A stretch of DNA of 64,000 bases from JBBWZH01 sp035544115 (GTDB lineage Bacteria; Actinomycetota; Actinomycetes; Mycobacteriales; CADCTP01), in assembly GCA_963714145.1 (NCBI GenBank), contig OY970235.1, positions 806,001-870,000 on the forward strand, written 5' to 3'. The translations under genes were made by a program, and so were the position numbers. Of the stretch, positions 56,109 to 63,583 are shown piece after piece. The number at the start of each line of letters is the position of its first letter. Within the stretch, counting starts at the first letter, position 1. The notes beneath the pieces were generated by a model, which was not told the DNA's origin, made no database searches, and was given only the letters and a program-made list of their open reading frames with translations.

Positions 56109-56528
56109 CTACTGCGCCGGCTCGAAGGTGAGCGAGATCGAGTTGATGCAGTAGCGGTCGTCGGTCGGGTTGCCGTACCCCTCGCCGTGGAAGACGTGGC
56201 CCAGGTGCGAGTGGCAGTTCGCGCACAGCACCTCGACCCGGGTCATCCCCAGCGCGCGGTCCTCCCGCAGGATGACCCGGTCGCCGGCCAGCGGTGACCA
56301 GAAGCTGGGCCAGCCGCAGTGCGAGTCGAACTTCTCGGTGGACCGGAACAGCTCCGTGTCGCAGGCCCGGCAGCGGTAGACGCCGACATCCTTGCTCTCC
56401 ACGTACTTGCCGGTCCAGGGGCGCTCGGTGCCGGCCCGGCGCAGCACGTCGTACTCGGCCGGGCTCAGCTCGGCCTTCCACTCGGCGTCGGACTTCACCA
56501 CGTTCGGGCCTGGGCTCGGTGTCGTCAT
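56109..56528 (-). CDS. msrB: Peptide-methionine (R)-S-oxide reductase
   Basis: A 139-residue MsrB that reduces methionine-R-sulphoxide in oxidised proteins. Zinc cysteines occur as CRAC (with ELF) and CANC. CGWPSFWSPL and GHVFHGEG are the substrate pocket, and the catalytic Cys is in RYCINSISL near the C-terminus. ATG 56528 is chosen because TAACGT lies 7 bases upstream, while a GTG at 56534 is two codons earlier. A 20-bp hairpin lies just before the promoter. It corresponds to Rv2674 (recalled), the right end of the conserved block. Confidence 0.95.
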   Translation of the reverse strand: MTTPSPGPNVVKSDAEWKAELSPAEYDVLRRAGTERPWTGKYVESKDVGVYRCRACDTELFRSTEKFDSHCGWPSFWSPLAGDRVILREDRALGMTRVEVLCANCHSHLGHVFHGEGYGNPTDDRYCINSISLTFEPAQ

Positions 56529-56535
56529 GGCCACG

Positions 56536-56541
56536 ACGTTA
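56536..56541 (-). promoter_or_regulatory. -10 box of msrB (leaderless)
   Basis: TAACGT on the minus strand, 7 bases before ATG 56528. The expected -35 position falls inside the adjacent 20-bp hairpin. Confidence 0.5.
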
Positions 56542-56546
56542 CGCCA

Positions 56547-56589
56547 GCGGCCCGGGCCCGTCCGGATCGTCCGGACGGGCCCGGGCCGC
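56547..56589 (-). terminator. Perfect 20-bp hairpin after the nuclease gene
   Basis: GCGGCCCGGGCCCGTCCGGA (56547-56566) pairs perfectly with 56570-56589 around a TCG loop. It starts 6 bases past the nuclease stop and ends 5 bases from the msrB -10 box. No U tract. Confidence 0.75.
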
Positions 56590-56595
56590 GGTCGA

Positions 56596-58986
56596 TCAGA
56601 ACTTCAACCGGACGATCTGCGGCTCGTGGTCCGACGCCTGGTCGGCGAACTCGCTGTTCACGTGCACCACGTCGTAGTTGTAGTGGCTCGAGAAACCGGG
56701 CGAGGTCTCCCGGGCCGGCCAGGGGCTGAGCAGGATCTGGTCCAGCACCTGCGAGTTGCCCTCGAACACGTAGGTGTAGCGCTCCGGCAGCGGCAGCGTC
56801 CGGGGCAGGTCGACCAGCGCGCCGCCGGAGGTCAGGATGTTCGCGGTCGCGGAGAAGTCGAAGTCGTTCAGGTCGCCGAGCACGACCACGTTGGCGAACC
56901 GGTCGGCCGACTCGATGCTGCCGACGAAGCTGCGCACCAGCGTCGCCTGCGCGTGCCGCTGCGTCTCCGAGGGCCGGTTCGGCGGCTGCAGGTGGCCCTC
57001 CAGCGGCAGGTCGCCGAGCTTGCTGTTGAAGTGGTTGGCGATCACGAACACGGTCTGGTTCCGCCACCGGAACTCGCCGGCCAGCGGCTTGCGGCTGCTG
57101 TTCCAGGCGGTGTCGCCGGGGGCGATCCGGCCGGGGGAGAGGGTCAGGTGCGGCTTGCCGTCGGTGCCGGTGGTGAGGCCGGTGCCGGTGGTCGCCGTCC
57201 CGCCGGGACGGTCCACAAAGGACAGACCGTGGTCGGTGCGGAACAGGAACGCGACCCGGATGTTGCCGCCCTGCTCGCCGCCGTCGGAGTCGTTGCTCGG
57301 GTCGATCTGGCGCCAGGTGTACGTGGGCCCGCCGGCGGCCCGGATCGCTGCCACCAGCTTGCCGAGCGTGACGTCGGCGGCGACCGTGCCGTCATCGGCG
57401 GCGCCGTTGTTGTCCTGCACCTCCTCCAGCGCGACCAGGTCCGGCGCGGCCAGGTTGCTGGTGATGATGCCGGCCAGCCGGTCGAACTTGTCCTGCGGGT
57501 CGGTCGGGTCCAGGTTCTCCACGTTGAACGTGGCGATCGCCAGCTCGTTGGGGGCGGCGGTGCGGGTGACCTCGCGGGCCAGCCCACCACGCACGACGGT
57601 CGGCGGCGCGGTCAGCAGCAGTTCGACGTTGGAGAAGTCGTACTCGACCACGCCGATGGTGGGGCCGGCCAGCGTGTCACCGACGTTCAGGTCGGTCGGC
57701 GCCGCGGGCAGCCCGGCCACCCCGGCGAGCATGATCCGCTCCGGGTTGCTGTCGGTGGCCTGCATCACGATGCCGCCGCGGGTGGTGCGGACACCGGAGC
57801 CCGGCGGCACCACCTGGGTCTCGGCGAACCGGTTCGTCGGGCCGACCACCGCGGCGTTGTCGATCTCGATCCGCATGCCCTCCAGCGACTCCCAGAAGTC
57901 CAGGCCGTCGGTGCCGGGCTGGAACGTCCCGCTGGTCTCGATGTCGCCGGTGGCGTCGTCCTCGATCACCCGGCCCGGCGGGGTGCGGCCACCCGGGCCG
58001 ACCAGGGTCGGTGCCGGCACCGGCTGCCCGGACGCGACCAGGGTGACGGTCGGGCCGCCGATCTGGGTGATGGTCAGGTTGTTGGTGCCGGAGCGGAACT
58101 CGGCGACGGTGCCGGTCACGGTGACCGAGTCACCGACCGTGACGGTCGGCGCGGAGCCGGTGAAGACCAGCAGGCCCTCGCTGGTCGCCGGGTTGTCGTC
58201 CGGCTGCGGGTCGGCGAGGTAGAAGGCGTTGCTCCGGACCGCGCTGACGATGCCGGGCACGGCCAGCACCTTCTTGCCCACCTGCGGGGAGATGTGCGCG
58301 GCGCCCTGGATGTCGTGGATGCGCAGCCCAGGTACGCCCGGGTCGCCGCTGCCACCGCCGGAGTTGCGCGGGTTCGGCGGGCCGGCGGTGAAGTCGGCGG
58401 AGTTGTTGTCGGTGTCGGCGGCGCCGTCGGTCCGGGCGTCCGCGGTGCTGTTGCTCAGCGTCGGAGCGGCCGTGGTCTCCGCGTCGTTCGCGGTGCCGTA
58501 GCCGACGAAGTCGCGCACGGTGGCGGCGGCCGCGCAGGTGGTGCCGCAGGCCAGCGCGGTGGTCGCGGTGACCAGCGCGACCTTGCCGGAGGTGCCGCTC
58601 ATCGCGATCGTGCCGGTCGCGTCGGGGGTGGGCAGCGCGGTGCTGCCGCCGGTGCCCTGGGCCTCCTGCACGAGGTAGAAGCCGCCGGCCGCGATCGACC
58701 CGGTCAGGTTCGTGACCTGCCAGGACGTACCGGTGGCCGACGCGTACTGGACCGACCAGCTGGCCACGCTGACCGGCGCGGCGCCCAGGTTGTGCAGCTC
58801 GATGTAGTCGTTGGTGAGGGTGGCGCCGGCGTTGCCGCCGCCGCCGTAGACCGCGCTGATCACGACGTCCGGTGAGGCGGCGCCGGCCGGCGTGCCGGTC
58901 AGTGCGACCGCGGCAGCCGTGACCAGGCCGGCCGCGGCGAGGCCGGCGACCAACCGGTGGGATGGGCGGAGGGCAGTCAAGCGCAC
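56596..58986 (-). CDS. Extracellular endonuclease (ExeM/NucH-like) with lamin-tail domain
   Basis: A 796-residue secreted nuclease. A signal peptide (about 1-37, ending GAA) precedes a lamin-tail domain (about 38-190: DVVISAVYGGGGNAGATLTN, YIELHNLGAAPVSVASWSVQ). An OB-like region (about 225-480) contains IHDIQGAAHISP and VGDSVTVTGTVAEF. The C-terminal endonuclease/exonuclease/phosphatase domain (about 500-796) has ATFNVENLDPTD, VALEEVQDNNGA, VIANHFNSKLGD, VVLGDLNDFDF and SDHEPQIV (catalytic His). It degrades extracellular DNA, possibly for nutrients or biofilm control. GTG 58986 has GGGAGC 8 bases upstream. Confidence 0.92.
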   Translation of the reverse strand: MRLTALRPSHRLVAGLAAAGLVTAAAVALTGTPAGAASPDVVISAVYGGGGNAGATLTNDYIELHNLGAAPVSVASWSVQYASATGTSWQVTNLTGSIAAGGFYLVQEAQGTGGSTALPTPDATGTIAMSGTSGKVALVTATTALACGTTCAAAATVRDFVGYGTANDAETTAAPTLSNSTADARTDGAADTDNNSADFTAGPPNPRNSGGGSGDPGVPGLRIHDIQGAAHISPQVGKKVLAVPGIVSAVRSNAFYLADPQPDDNPATSEGLLVFTGSAPTVTVGDSVTVTGTVAEFRSGTNNLTITQIGGPTVTLVASGQPVPAPTLVGPGGRTPPGRVIEDDATGDIETSGTFQPGTDGLDFWESLEGMRIEIDNAAVVGPTNRFAETQVVPPGSGVRTTRGGIVMQATDSNPERIMLAGVAGLPAAPTDLNVGDTLAGPTIGVVEYDFSNVELLLTAPPTVVRGGLAREVTRTAAPNELAIATFNVENLDPTDPQDKFDRLAGIITSNLAAPDLVALEEVQDNNGAADDGTVAADVTLGKLVAAIRAAGGPTYTWRQIDPSNDSDGGEQGGNIRVAFLFRTDHGLSFVDRPGGTATTGTGLTTGTDGKPHLTLSPGRIAPGDTAWNSSRKPLAGEFRWRNQTVFVIANHFNSKLGDLPLEGHLQPPNRPSETQRHAQATLVRSFVGSIESADRFANVVVLGDLNDFDFSATANILTSGGALVDLPRTLPLPERYTYVFEGNSQVLDQILLSPWPARETSPGFSSHYNYDVVHVNSEFADQASDHEPQIVRLKF

Positions 58987-59180
58987 GATGCGGCTCCCGG
59001 GTCTCGGCAGGTGGGCCGGACCGGACATCGGCGGATGTGTCCAGCCAGCCGTACATGTCCGTCGGGTTAGCCGGCGGACGGCCGTTTCTACCAGCTAAAC
59101 CCCGGCCGGACCGGGAACTCCCGTGAACTGCCGCCCATCCGGGCATGAACGTCCGTCGTCGACCGGCCGCCGCCGTCGGT

Positions 59181-59229
59181 GCACCGGCCGGCGGCACCGG
59201 CCGGCGGCGTCGGGGTGCACCGGCCGGTG
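59181..59229. repeat. 13-bp GC-rich repeats in the nuclease/ligD gap
   Basis: GCACCGGCCGGCG at 59181-59193 and 59194-59206, with GCACCGGCCGGTG at 59217-59229. The 286-base gap 58987-59272 otherwise contains no gene. Confidence 0.65.
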
Positions 59230-59259
59230 GCGATCAGGCCGGCGTCCGGCGCGGGCGGG

Positions 59260-59265
59260 TAGCGT
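59260..59265 (+). promoter_or_regulatory. -10 box of the LigD-type polymerase (leaderless)
   Basis: TAGCGT ending 7 bases before ATG 59273. Confidence 0.55.
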
Positions 59266-59272
59266 GCCGCGT

Positions 59273-60298
59273 ATGCCCTCGCCACACGTGGACCTCGAGG
59301 TAGGGGACCGGGTCGTCAAGGTGTCCAACCCGGACCGGGTCTACTTCCCGGCGCTCGGGGCGACCAAGCTGGACGTGGCCAGGTACTACCTCTCGGTCGG
59401 CGACGGGATCGTCCGGGCGCTGCGGGAGCGGCCGTGCATGCTGCACCGGTTCCCGGACGGCACCGGCGGTGAGCGGATCTACCAGAAGCGGGTGCCGTCC
59501 GGCGCGCCGCCCTGGATCGAGACCGCCCGGGTCGAGTTCCCGTCCGGCCGCAGCGCGAACGAGCTGTGCGTGACCGAGCTGGCCAGCGTGATCTGGGCGG
59601 TGCAGATGTCCACCGTGGAGTTCCACCCCTGGCACTCCCGGCGGTCCGACACCGAGCGGCCGGACGAGCTGCGGATCGACCTCGACCCGCAACCGGGCAC
59701 CGGGTTCGCCGAGGCCAAGGTGGTCGCCGGCACCGTCCGGGAGGTGCTCGCCGACCTGGGCATGACCGGCTTCCCGAAGACGTCCGGCAGCCGCGGCGTG
59801 CACATCTACGTCCGGATCGAGCCGCGCTGGGGGTTCGTGCAGGTGCGCCGGGCCGCGCTCGCGTTCGCCCGGGAGGTGGAGCGGCGGGTGCCGGAGCTGG
59901 TCACCACCGCCTGGTGGAAGGAGGAGCGCGGCACCGCGATCTTCCTCGACTACAACCAGAACGCCCGGGACCGCACCATCGCCGCGGCCTACTCGCTGCG
60001 CGGCGGCAACCCGATCGGGCCCGTCTCCGCGCCGGTCAGCTGGGACGAGCTGCCGGACGTGCAGATCGAGGACTTCACCATCTCGACCATGCCGGCCCGG
60101 TTCGCGCAGCTCGGCGACCTGCACGCGGCCATCGACGACGTGCACTACTCGCTGGAGCCGCTGCTGGAGTGGTCCGAGCGGGACGAGCACGACCGCGGCC
60201 TCGGCGACGCCCCGTACCCGCCGAACTTCCCGAAGATGGAGGGCGAGCCGATGCGGGTGCAGCCGTCCCGGGCGAAGAAGGCGGAGTCAGCGGGTTAG
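59273..60298 (+). CDS. Stand-alone LigD polymerase-domain protein
   Basis: A 341-residue archaeo-eukaryotic primase-type polymerase (LigD POL domain). Motifs: VKVSNPDRVYFPALGATKLD at the start, YQKRVPSGAPPW, RIDLDPQPGTGF (metal-binding DXD), FPKTSGSRGVHIYVRI, and FLDYNQNARDRTIAAAYSLR, with EDFTISTMPARF near the end. It lacks the ligase and phosphoesterase domains of full LigD, as in mycobacterial PolD1/PrimC relatives. It fills gaps or adds nucleotides in end joining or excision repair. It converges on dinB, with 32 bases between the stops. The start is fixed by the -10 box 7 bases upstream. Confidence 0.94.
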   Translation: MPSPHVDLEVGDRVVKVSNPDRVYFPALGATKLDVARYYLSVGDGIVRALRERPCMLHRFPDGTGGERIYQKRVPSGAPPWIETARVEFPSGRSANELCVTELASVIWAVQMSTVEFHPWHSRRSDTERPDELRIDLDPQPGTGFAEAKVVAGTVREVLADLGMTGFPKTSGSRGVHIYVRIEPRWGFVQVRRAALAFAREVERRVPELVTTAWWKEERGTAIFLDYNQNARDRTIAAAYSLRGGNPIGPVSAPVSWDELPDVQIEDFTISTMPARFAQLGDLHAAIDDVHYSLEPLLEWSERDEHDRGLGDAPYPPNFPKMEGEPMRVQPSRAKKAESAG

Positions 60299-60330
60299 TC
60301 CGCTGGCCGGCTGGTCAGTCTGGGAGTAGG

Positions 60331-61521
60331 TCAGTCCGGGAGGAGGGGGACGGTGATGCCGGGGTCGCGGCCGAGGAGGGTGCCGCGGGTGACGGCGGCG
60401 GTGCCGTAGCGGTCGCGCAACCGGTCCAGCGCGGCGTCCAGTGCGCCGGTCTGGTGCTGCTCGAACGGCAGCGGCAGCTGGATCGCGCGGTCGTCGTCCA
60501 GGTTGGCCAGCGCGATGCCGAGCAGGGTGATGCCGCGTTCGGAGATCAGCGGCCGGCTGGCGGCCAGCAGTGCCCGCGCGGTGGCCAGGATCGGCAGCGT
60601 CTGCGCGGTCGGCTGGGCCAGCGTGTGCGAGCGGGTGGCGCGGCCGAAGTCGTCGAACCGGAGCCGGAGCACGACCGTGCGGCAGACCCGGTGCGCCGCG
60701 CGCAGCCGCCGGCTGGTGCGGTCTACCAGAGCGGCGATGGTGGCCTGCAGTTCGTCGGGTGGGTGCCGGCGGCGGCCGAGCGCCCGCTGCGCCCCGATCG
60801 ACCGGCGCCGCGGCCGGGCCTGCACCGGGCGCGGGTCGCGGTTGTGCGCCAGCGCGTGCAGGTGCCGGCCGGTGGCCTGGCCGAGCAGCGACACCAGCGC
60901 GCTCTCGGTCAGTGCGGCCACCTCGCCGGTGCTGCTGATGCCGAGGTTGCGCAGCTTGGCCGCGGTGACCGCGCCGACGCCCCAGAGCCGCTCGACCGGC
61001 AGCGGGTGCAGGAACGCCAGCTCGCGGTCGGGCGGGACGACCAGCAGCCCGTCCGGCTTGGCCACGCCGCTGGCGACCTTGGCCAGGAACTTGGTGCGGG
61101 CGACCCCGACCGTGATCGGCAGGCCGACCCGGCCGCGGACCTCCCGGCGCAGCCGGGCGGCGATCTGCTCCGGCGGCCCGTCGATCCGCCACAACCCGCC
61201 GACGTCGAGGAACGCCTCGTCGATGGACAGCGCCTCGACCATCGGCGTGGTCTGCTCGAACACCGCGAACATGGCCTTGCTGGCCGCGCTGTACGCGGAC
61301 ATCCGGGGCGGCACCACCACCGCCCGCGGGCACAACTGCCGGGCCTGCGCGCCGCCCATCGCCGTCCGCACGCCGTACGCCTTCGCCTCGTAGCTGGCCG
61401 CCAGCACCACGCCGGCCCCGACGATCACCGGCCGGCCGCGCAGCCGCGGATCGTCGCGCTGCTCGACCGACGCGTAGAACGAGTCGACGTCGGCGTGCAG
61501 GATCGTCGCGCCAGCAGGCAT
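60331..61521 (-). CDS. dinB: DNA polymerase IV (Y-family, DinB)
   Basis: A 396-residue translesion polymerase. Palm motifs ILHADVDSFYASVEQRDDP (first acids) and ALSIDEAFLDVGGL (catalytic DE) are intact. Fingers YEAKAYGVRTAMGG, thumb helix-hairpin-helix LWGVGAVTAAKLRNLG and little-finger IGAQRALGRR follow. Near the C-terminus QLPLPF is a beta-clamp-binding motif. ATG 61521 is preferred, since GGGGAGGG ends about 5 bases upstream and the earlier in-frame ATG (61545) lies inside the SOS box. Expression is probably LexA-controlled. Confidence 0.95.
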   Translation of the reverse strand: MPAGATILHADVDSFYASVEQRDDPRLRGRPVIVGAGVVLAASYEAKAYGVRTAMGGAQARQLCPRAVVVPPRMSAYSAASKAMFAVFEQTTPMVEALSIDEAFLDVGGLWRIDGPPEQIAARLRREVRGRVGLPITVGVARTKFLAKVASGVAKPDGLLVVPPDRELAFLHPLPVERLWGVGAVTAAKLRNLGISSTGEVAALTESALVSLLGQATGRHLHALAHNRDPRPVQARPRRRSIGAQRALGRRRHPPDELQATIAALVDRTSRRLRAAHRVCRTVVLRLRFDDFGRATRSHTLAQPTAQTLPILATARALLAASRPLISERGITLLGIALANLDDDRAIQLPLPFEQHQTGALDAALDRLRDRYGTAAVTRGTLLGRDPGITVPLLPD

Positions 61522-61537
61522 CGTGCCCTCCCCGAGT

Positions 61538-61553
61538 TCGAACATATGTTCGC
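61538..61553 (-). promoter_or_regulatory. SOS (LexA) box of dinB
   Basis: TCGAACATATGTTCGC contains the perfect palindrome CGAACATATGTTCG (61539-61552), matching the Gram-positive/actinobacterial LexA consensus CGAAC-N4-GTTCG. It lies 17 bases upstream of ATG 61521. Confidence 0.8.
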
Positions 61554-61576
61554 ATCAGGGTCAGACAAAAACGAGA

Positions 61577-61612
61577 CCCGCGGGGCGGCCGGCGTCCCGG
61601 CCGCCCCGCGGG
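61577..61612 (-). terminator. Rho-independent terminator of the SigE operon
   Basis: A perfect 16-bp stem (CCCGCGGGGCGGCCGG at 61577-61592 with its complement at 61597-61612), 4-base loop. On the minus strand it is followed by TCTCGTTTTTG. It begins 16 bases after the stop of the sigma-associated membrane protein. Confidence 0.85.
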
Positions 61613-61627
61613 CGTGGTGCGGGGAGA

Positions 61628-62776
61628 TCAGCCGAGCGGGTGCGTGGTCCAGTTGGCCGGGTCGGCCGGGTCACGGACCGGGTGCACCAGCCGGTAGACG
61701 TCGACCAGGGTGCGCGCGCCGGGCACCGCGGTGGCCTCGTTCTCCACCTGGACCAGGCAGCCCTGCACGCCATGTACCACGACCTGATCGGCGGAGACGT
61801 GGGCCGGGTGGCCGTCCACCTGGGTGTTCGGGGCGGATCGCCTCGGGTTGCCGCTGTCGTCCCCGGGCACGCAGAGGGCCGAGACCTGCTTGCCGTTGGC
61901 CGGGTTGGCGAACATCAGCAGGCCCCCCTTCGGCGTGCTCGCCGGTGCGCCCGGCCCGGCCAACCACATCGTCGACTGGGTGACCCGCAACCCGGCCAGC
62001 CGGCCGCTGACCGTGAACGGCATCCGGGCCGGGCGGCGCACCCCGGTCAGCTGCGCGGCGTCGCCGGCCTGCCGGGCGATCTGGATCCGGGCCGGGTCGG
62101 TCTTGCCGGCGAACCCGCCGACGCGCACGTCCAGCCAGGTGCCGTCCGGCTGCTGCCACATCAGCCCGACGCAGTAGCCGTCCGGCCGGTTCGGCCCGGC
62201 GATCATCCGGTAGGCCGGCCGGCCCTGCACCTGGCCGTCCGGCGCGCCCCGGTTGCAGCCGGCCTGCGGGGAGTCGGGTTGGCCGTCGGACCGGGACTGC
62301 TCGGGGGTCCAGCCCGGCCCGTGCGCGGTCAGCGTGACGTCGTCCTCGGCGTTCCCGACCAGCCGGTAGGCCACCACCTGCTGCGCCTTGGCGGTCAGCT
62401 CGATCTGCCGGTTGACCAGGCCGGGCGGCACCCAGCCGAGGTCCACGACCTGCGTTGTCGGGTCCAGCGTGGGGATCCCGGGGGCGGCCGTGGTCGGCCC
62501 CGGCGGGGTCGCCGGCCGCTGGGCCGGTGTCGTCGCGGCCGGCGTGGCCGGGGCCGGCCCGGCGGCCAGCGTGCCGACGCCGGCCAGGCTCAGCGTGCCG
62601 ACCAGGCCGCCGGTGGCGACCACCGCGCCGGCCGCGCCGCCGAGCCGGACCGTCGTGCGGCGGCGTTCCCGGCGCCGGCCGCGGGCGAGCAGCCGGTCGT
62701 AGTCGAGCCGGTGCGGCAGCGGTTCCTGGCCGGCGTCCACGTCGGCGAGCAGTCGCTGCAGGTCCTGCTGGTTCAC
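61628..62776 (-). CDS. Sigma-factor-associated membrane protein (probable SigE-family anti-sigma)
   Basis: A 382-residue protein with a cytosolic N-terminal segment (about 1-43: QQDLQRLLADVDAGQEPLPH, RLDYDRLLARGRRRERRRT), one transmembrane helix (about 44-70) and a large extracytoplasmic domain after a Thr/Pro/Ala linker. That domain is beta-rich with scattered Cys (QAGCNRGAPDG, DGYCVGLMW, SALCVPGDDS, VQGCLVQVEN). Actinomycete SigE-family sigma genes are regularly followed by such a protein, which suggests anti-sigma or sensor function. It is not a zinc-binding ZAS type. GTG 62776 overlaps the sigma stop (GTGA) and follows GGAGGG. Confidence 0.83.
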   Translation of the reverse strand: MNQQDLQRLLADVDAGQEPLPHRLDYDRLLARGRRRERRRTTVRLGGAAGAVVATGGLVGTLSLAGVGTLAAGPAPATPAATTPAQRPATPPGPTTAAPGIPTLDPTTQVVDLGWVPPGLVNRQIELTAKAQQVVAYRLVGNAEDDVTLTAHGPGWTPEQSRSDGQPDSPQAGCNRGAPDGQVQGRPAYRMIAGPNRPDGYCVGLMWQQPDGTWLDVRVGGFAGKTDPARIQIARQAGDAAQLTGVRRPARMPFTVSGRLAGLRVTQSTMWLAGPGAPASTPKGGLLMFANPANGKQVSALCVPGDDSGNPRRSAPNTQVDGHPAHVSADQVVVHGVQGCLVQVENEATAVPGARTLVDVYRLVHPVRDPADPANWTTHPLG

Positions 62777-63309
62777 GATCCCTCCTGAGTTGGTTCGCCC
62801 GGCATCAGCGCCGGTTCCGGCTGGGCGTAGTCGGGCAGCAGGCGGCGCAGCGCGGCCAGGCTGCGCGAGGTCTGGCTCTTCACGGTGCCCTCGGAGCAGC
62901 GCAGCACCGCGGCGGTCTCGGCGATCGGCAGGCCGTCCCAGAACCGCAGCACCAGCACCGCGCGCTGGCGCGGGGTGAGCTGTGCCAGCGCGCCCATCAG
63001 GTCCAGCCGCAGGCCGACGTCCGGCCCGGTGTGCGCGCCGTCGATCAGCTCCGGGTAGGTGCGCACCCGCCGGAACCAGGGCCGGCGGGTCTCCCGCAGC
63101 CAGGCGTGCACCACCATCCGGCGCACGTAGGCGTCCAGCGTTGTCGCCCGGGTCGCCTTGGACCAGTGCGCGTACAGGTCGACGAGTACCTGCTGGACGA
63201 GGTCCTCGGCCTGATGCCGGTTCCCGCACAGCCGGTACGCGATCTGTCCGAGCCACCGTTCCCGGCCGGCGACGTAGTCGAGGTAGAGCCGCTCCTCGCC
63301 CGAATGCAT
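62773..63309 (-). CDS. SigE-family ECF RNA polymerase sigma factor
   Basis: A 178-residue sigma-24-like factor. Region 2 runs from YLDYVAGRERWLGQIAYRLC to QAEDLVQQVLVDLYAHWSK. Region 4 has LTPRQRAVLVLRFWDGLPIA and AAVLRCSEGTVKSQTSRSLA (helix-turn-helix). This is the actinobacterial SigE family, distinct from mycobacterial stress SigE. ATG 63309 is chosen because GAGGAGG lies 6-7 bases upstream. The frame extends further up without similarity. It is coupled to the downstream membrane protein by a 4-base overlap and ends at the strong terminator at 61577-61612. Confidence 0.93.
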   Translation of the reverse strand: MHSGEERLYLDYVAGRERWLGQIAYRLCGNRHQAEDLVQQVLVDLYAHWSKATRATTLDAYVRRMVVHAWLRETRRPWFRRVRTYPELIDGAHTGPDVGLRLDLMGALAQLTPRQRAVLVLRFWDGLPIAETAAVLRCSEGTVKSQTSRSLAALRRLLPDYAQPEPALMPGEPTQEGS

Positions 63310-63540
63310 CCACTGCCTCCTCACTGTCACCAGGGAAGAGACGACACCCCTGCCCCCGGTTGTCGCTGGTTGCCGGATTTGCTGGCCGGGCGCGTTTCCT
63401 GCGGTTGGCGTCGACAGCGTCGAATGGCATCTACCGGAACGGCGTAGGGCCATTCGGTGTCACCCACAAGGCGACACTCTGCGCTTTCTGGATGACGTGC
63501 GCTCGGCCGTCTGCCACATTGACCCCACCGTCAACCCTCG

Positions 63541-63558
63541 ACCGACCCACCGGTCGGT
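63541..63558. promoter_or_regulatory. Inverted repeat upstream of the metallopeptidase
   Basis: ACCGACC (63541-63547) and GGTCGGT (63552-63558) form a perfect inverted repeat with a 4-base spacer, 26 bases before GTG 63584. It may be an operator or a leader hairpin. The 274-base gap 63310-63583 is otherwise featureless. Confidence 0.45.
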
Positions 63559-63583
63559 CTTGCTCCCGGGAAGGGAGTCCCCC

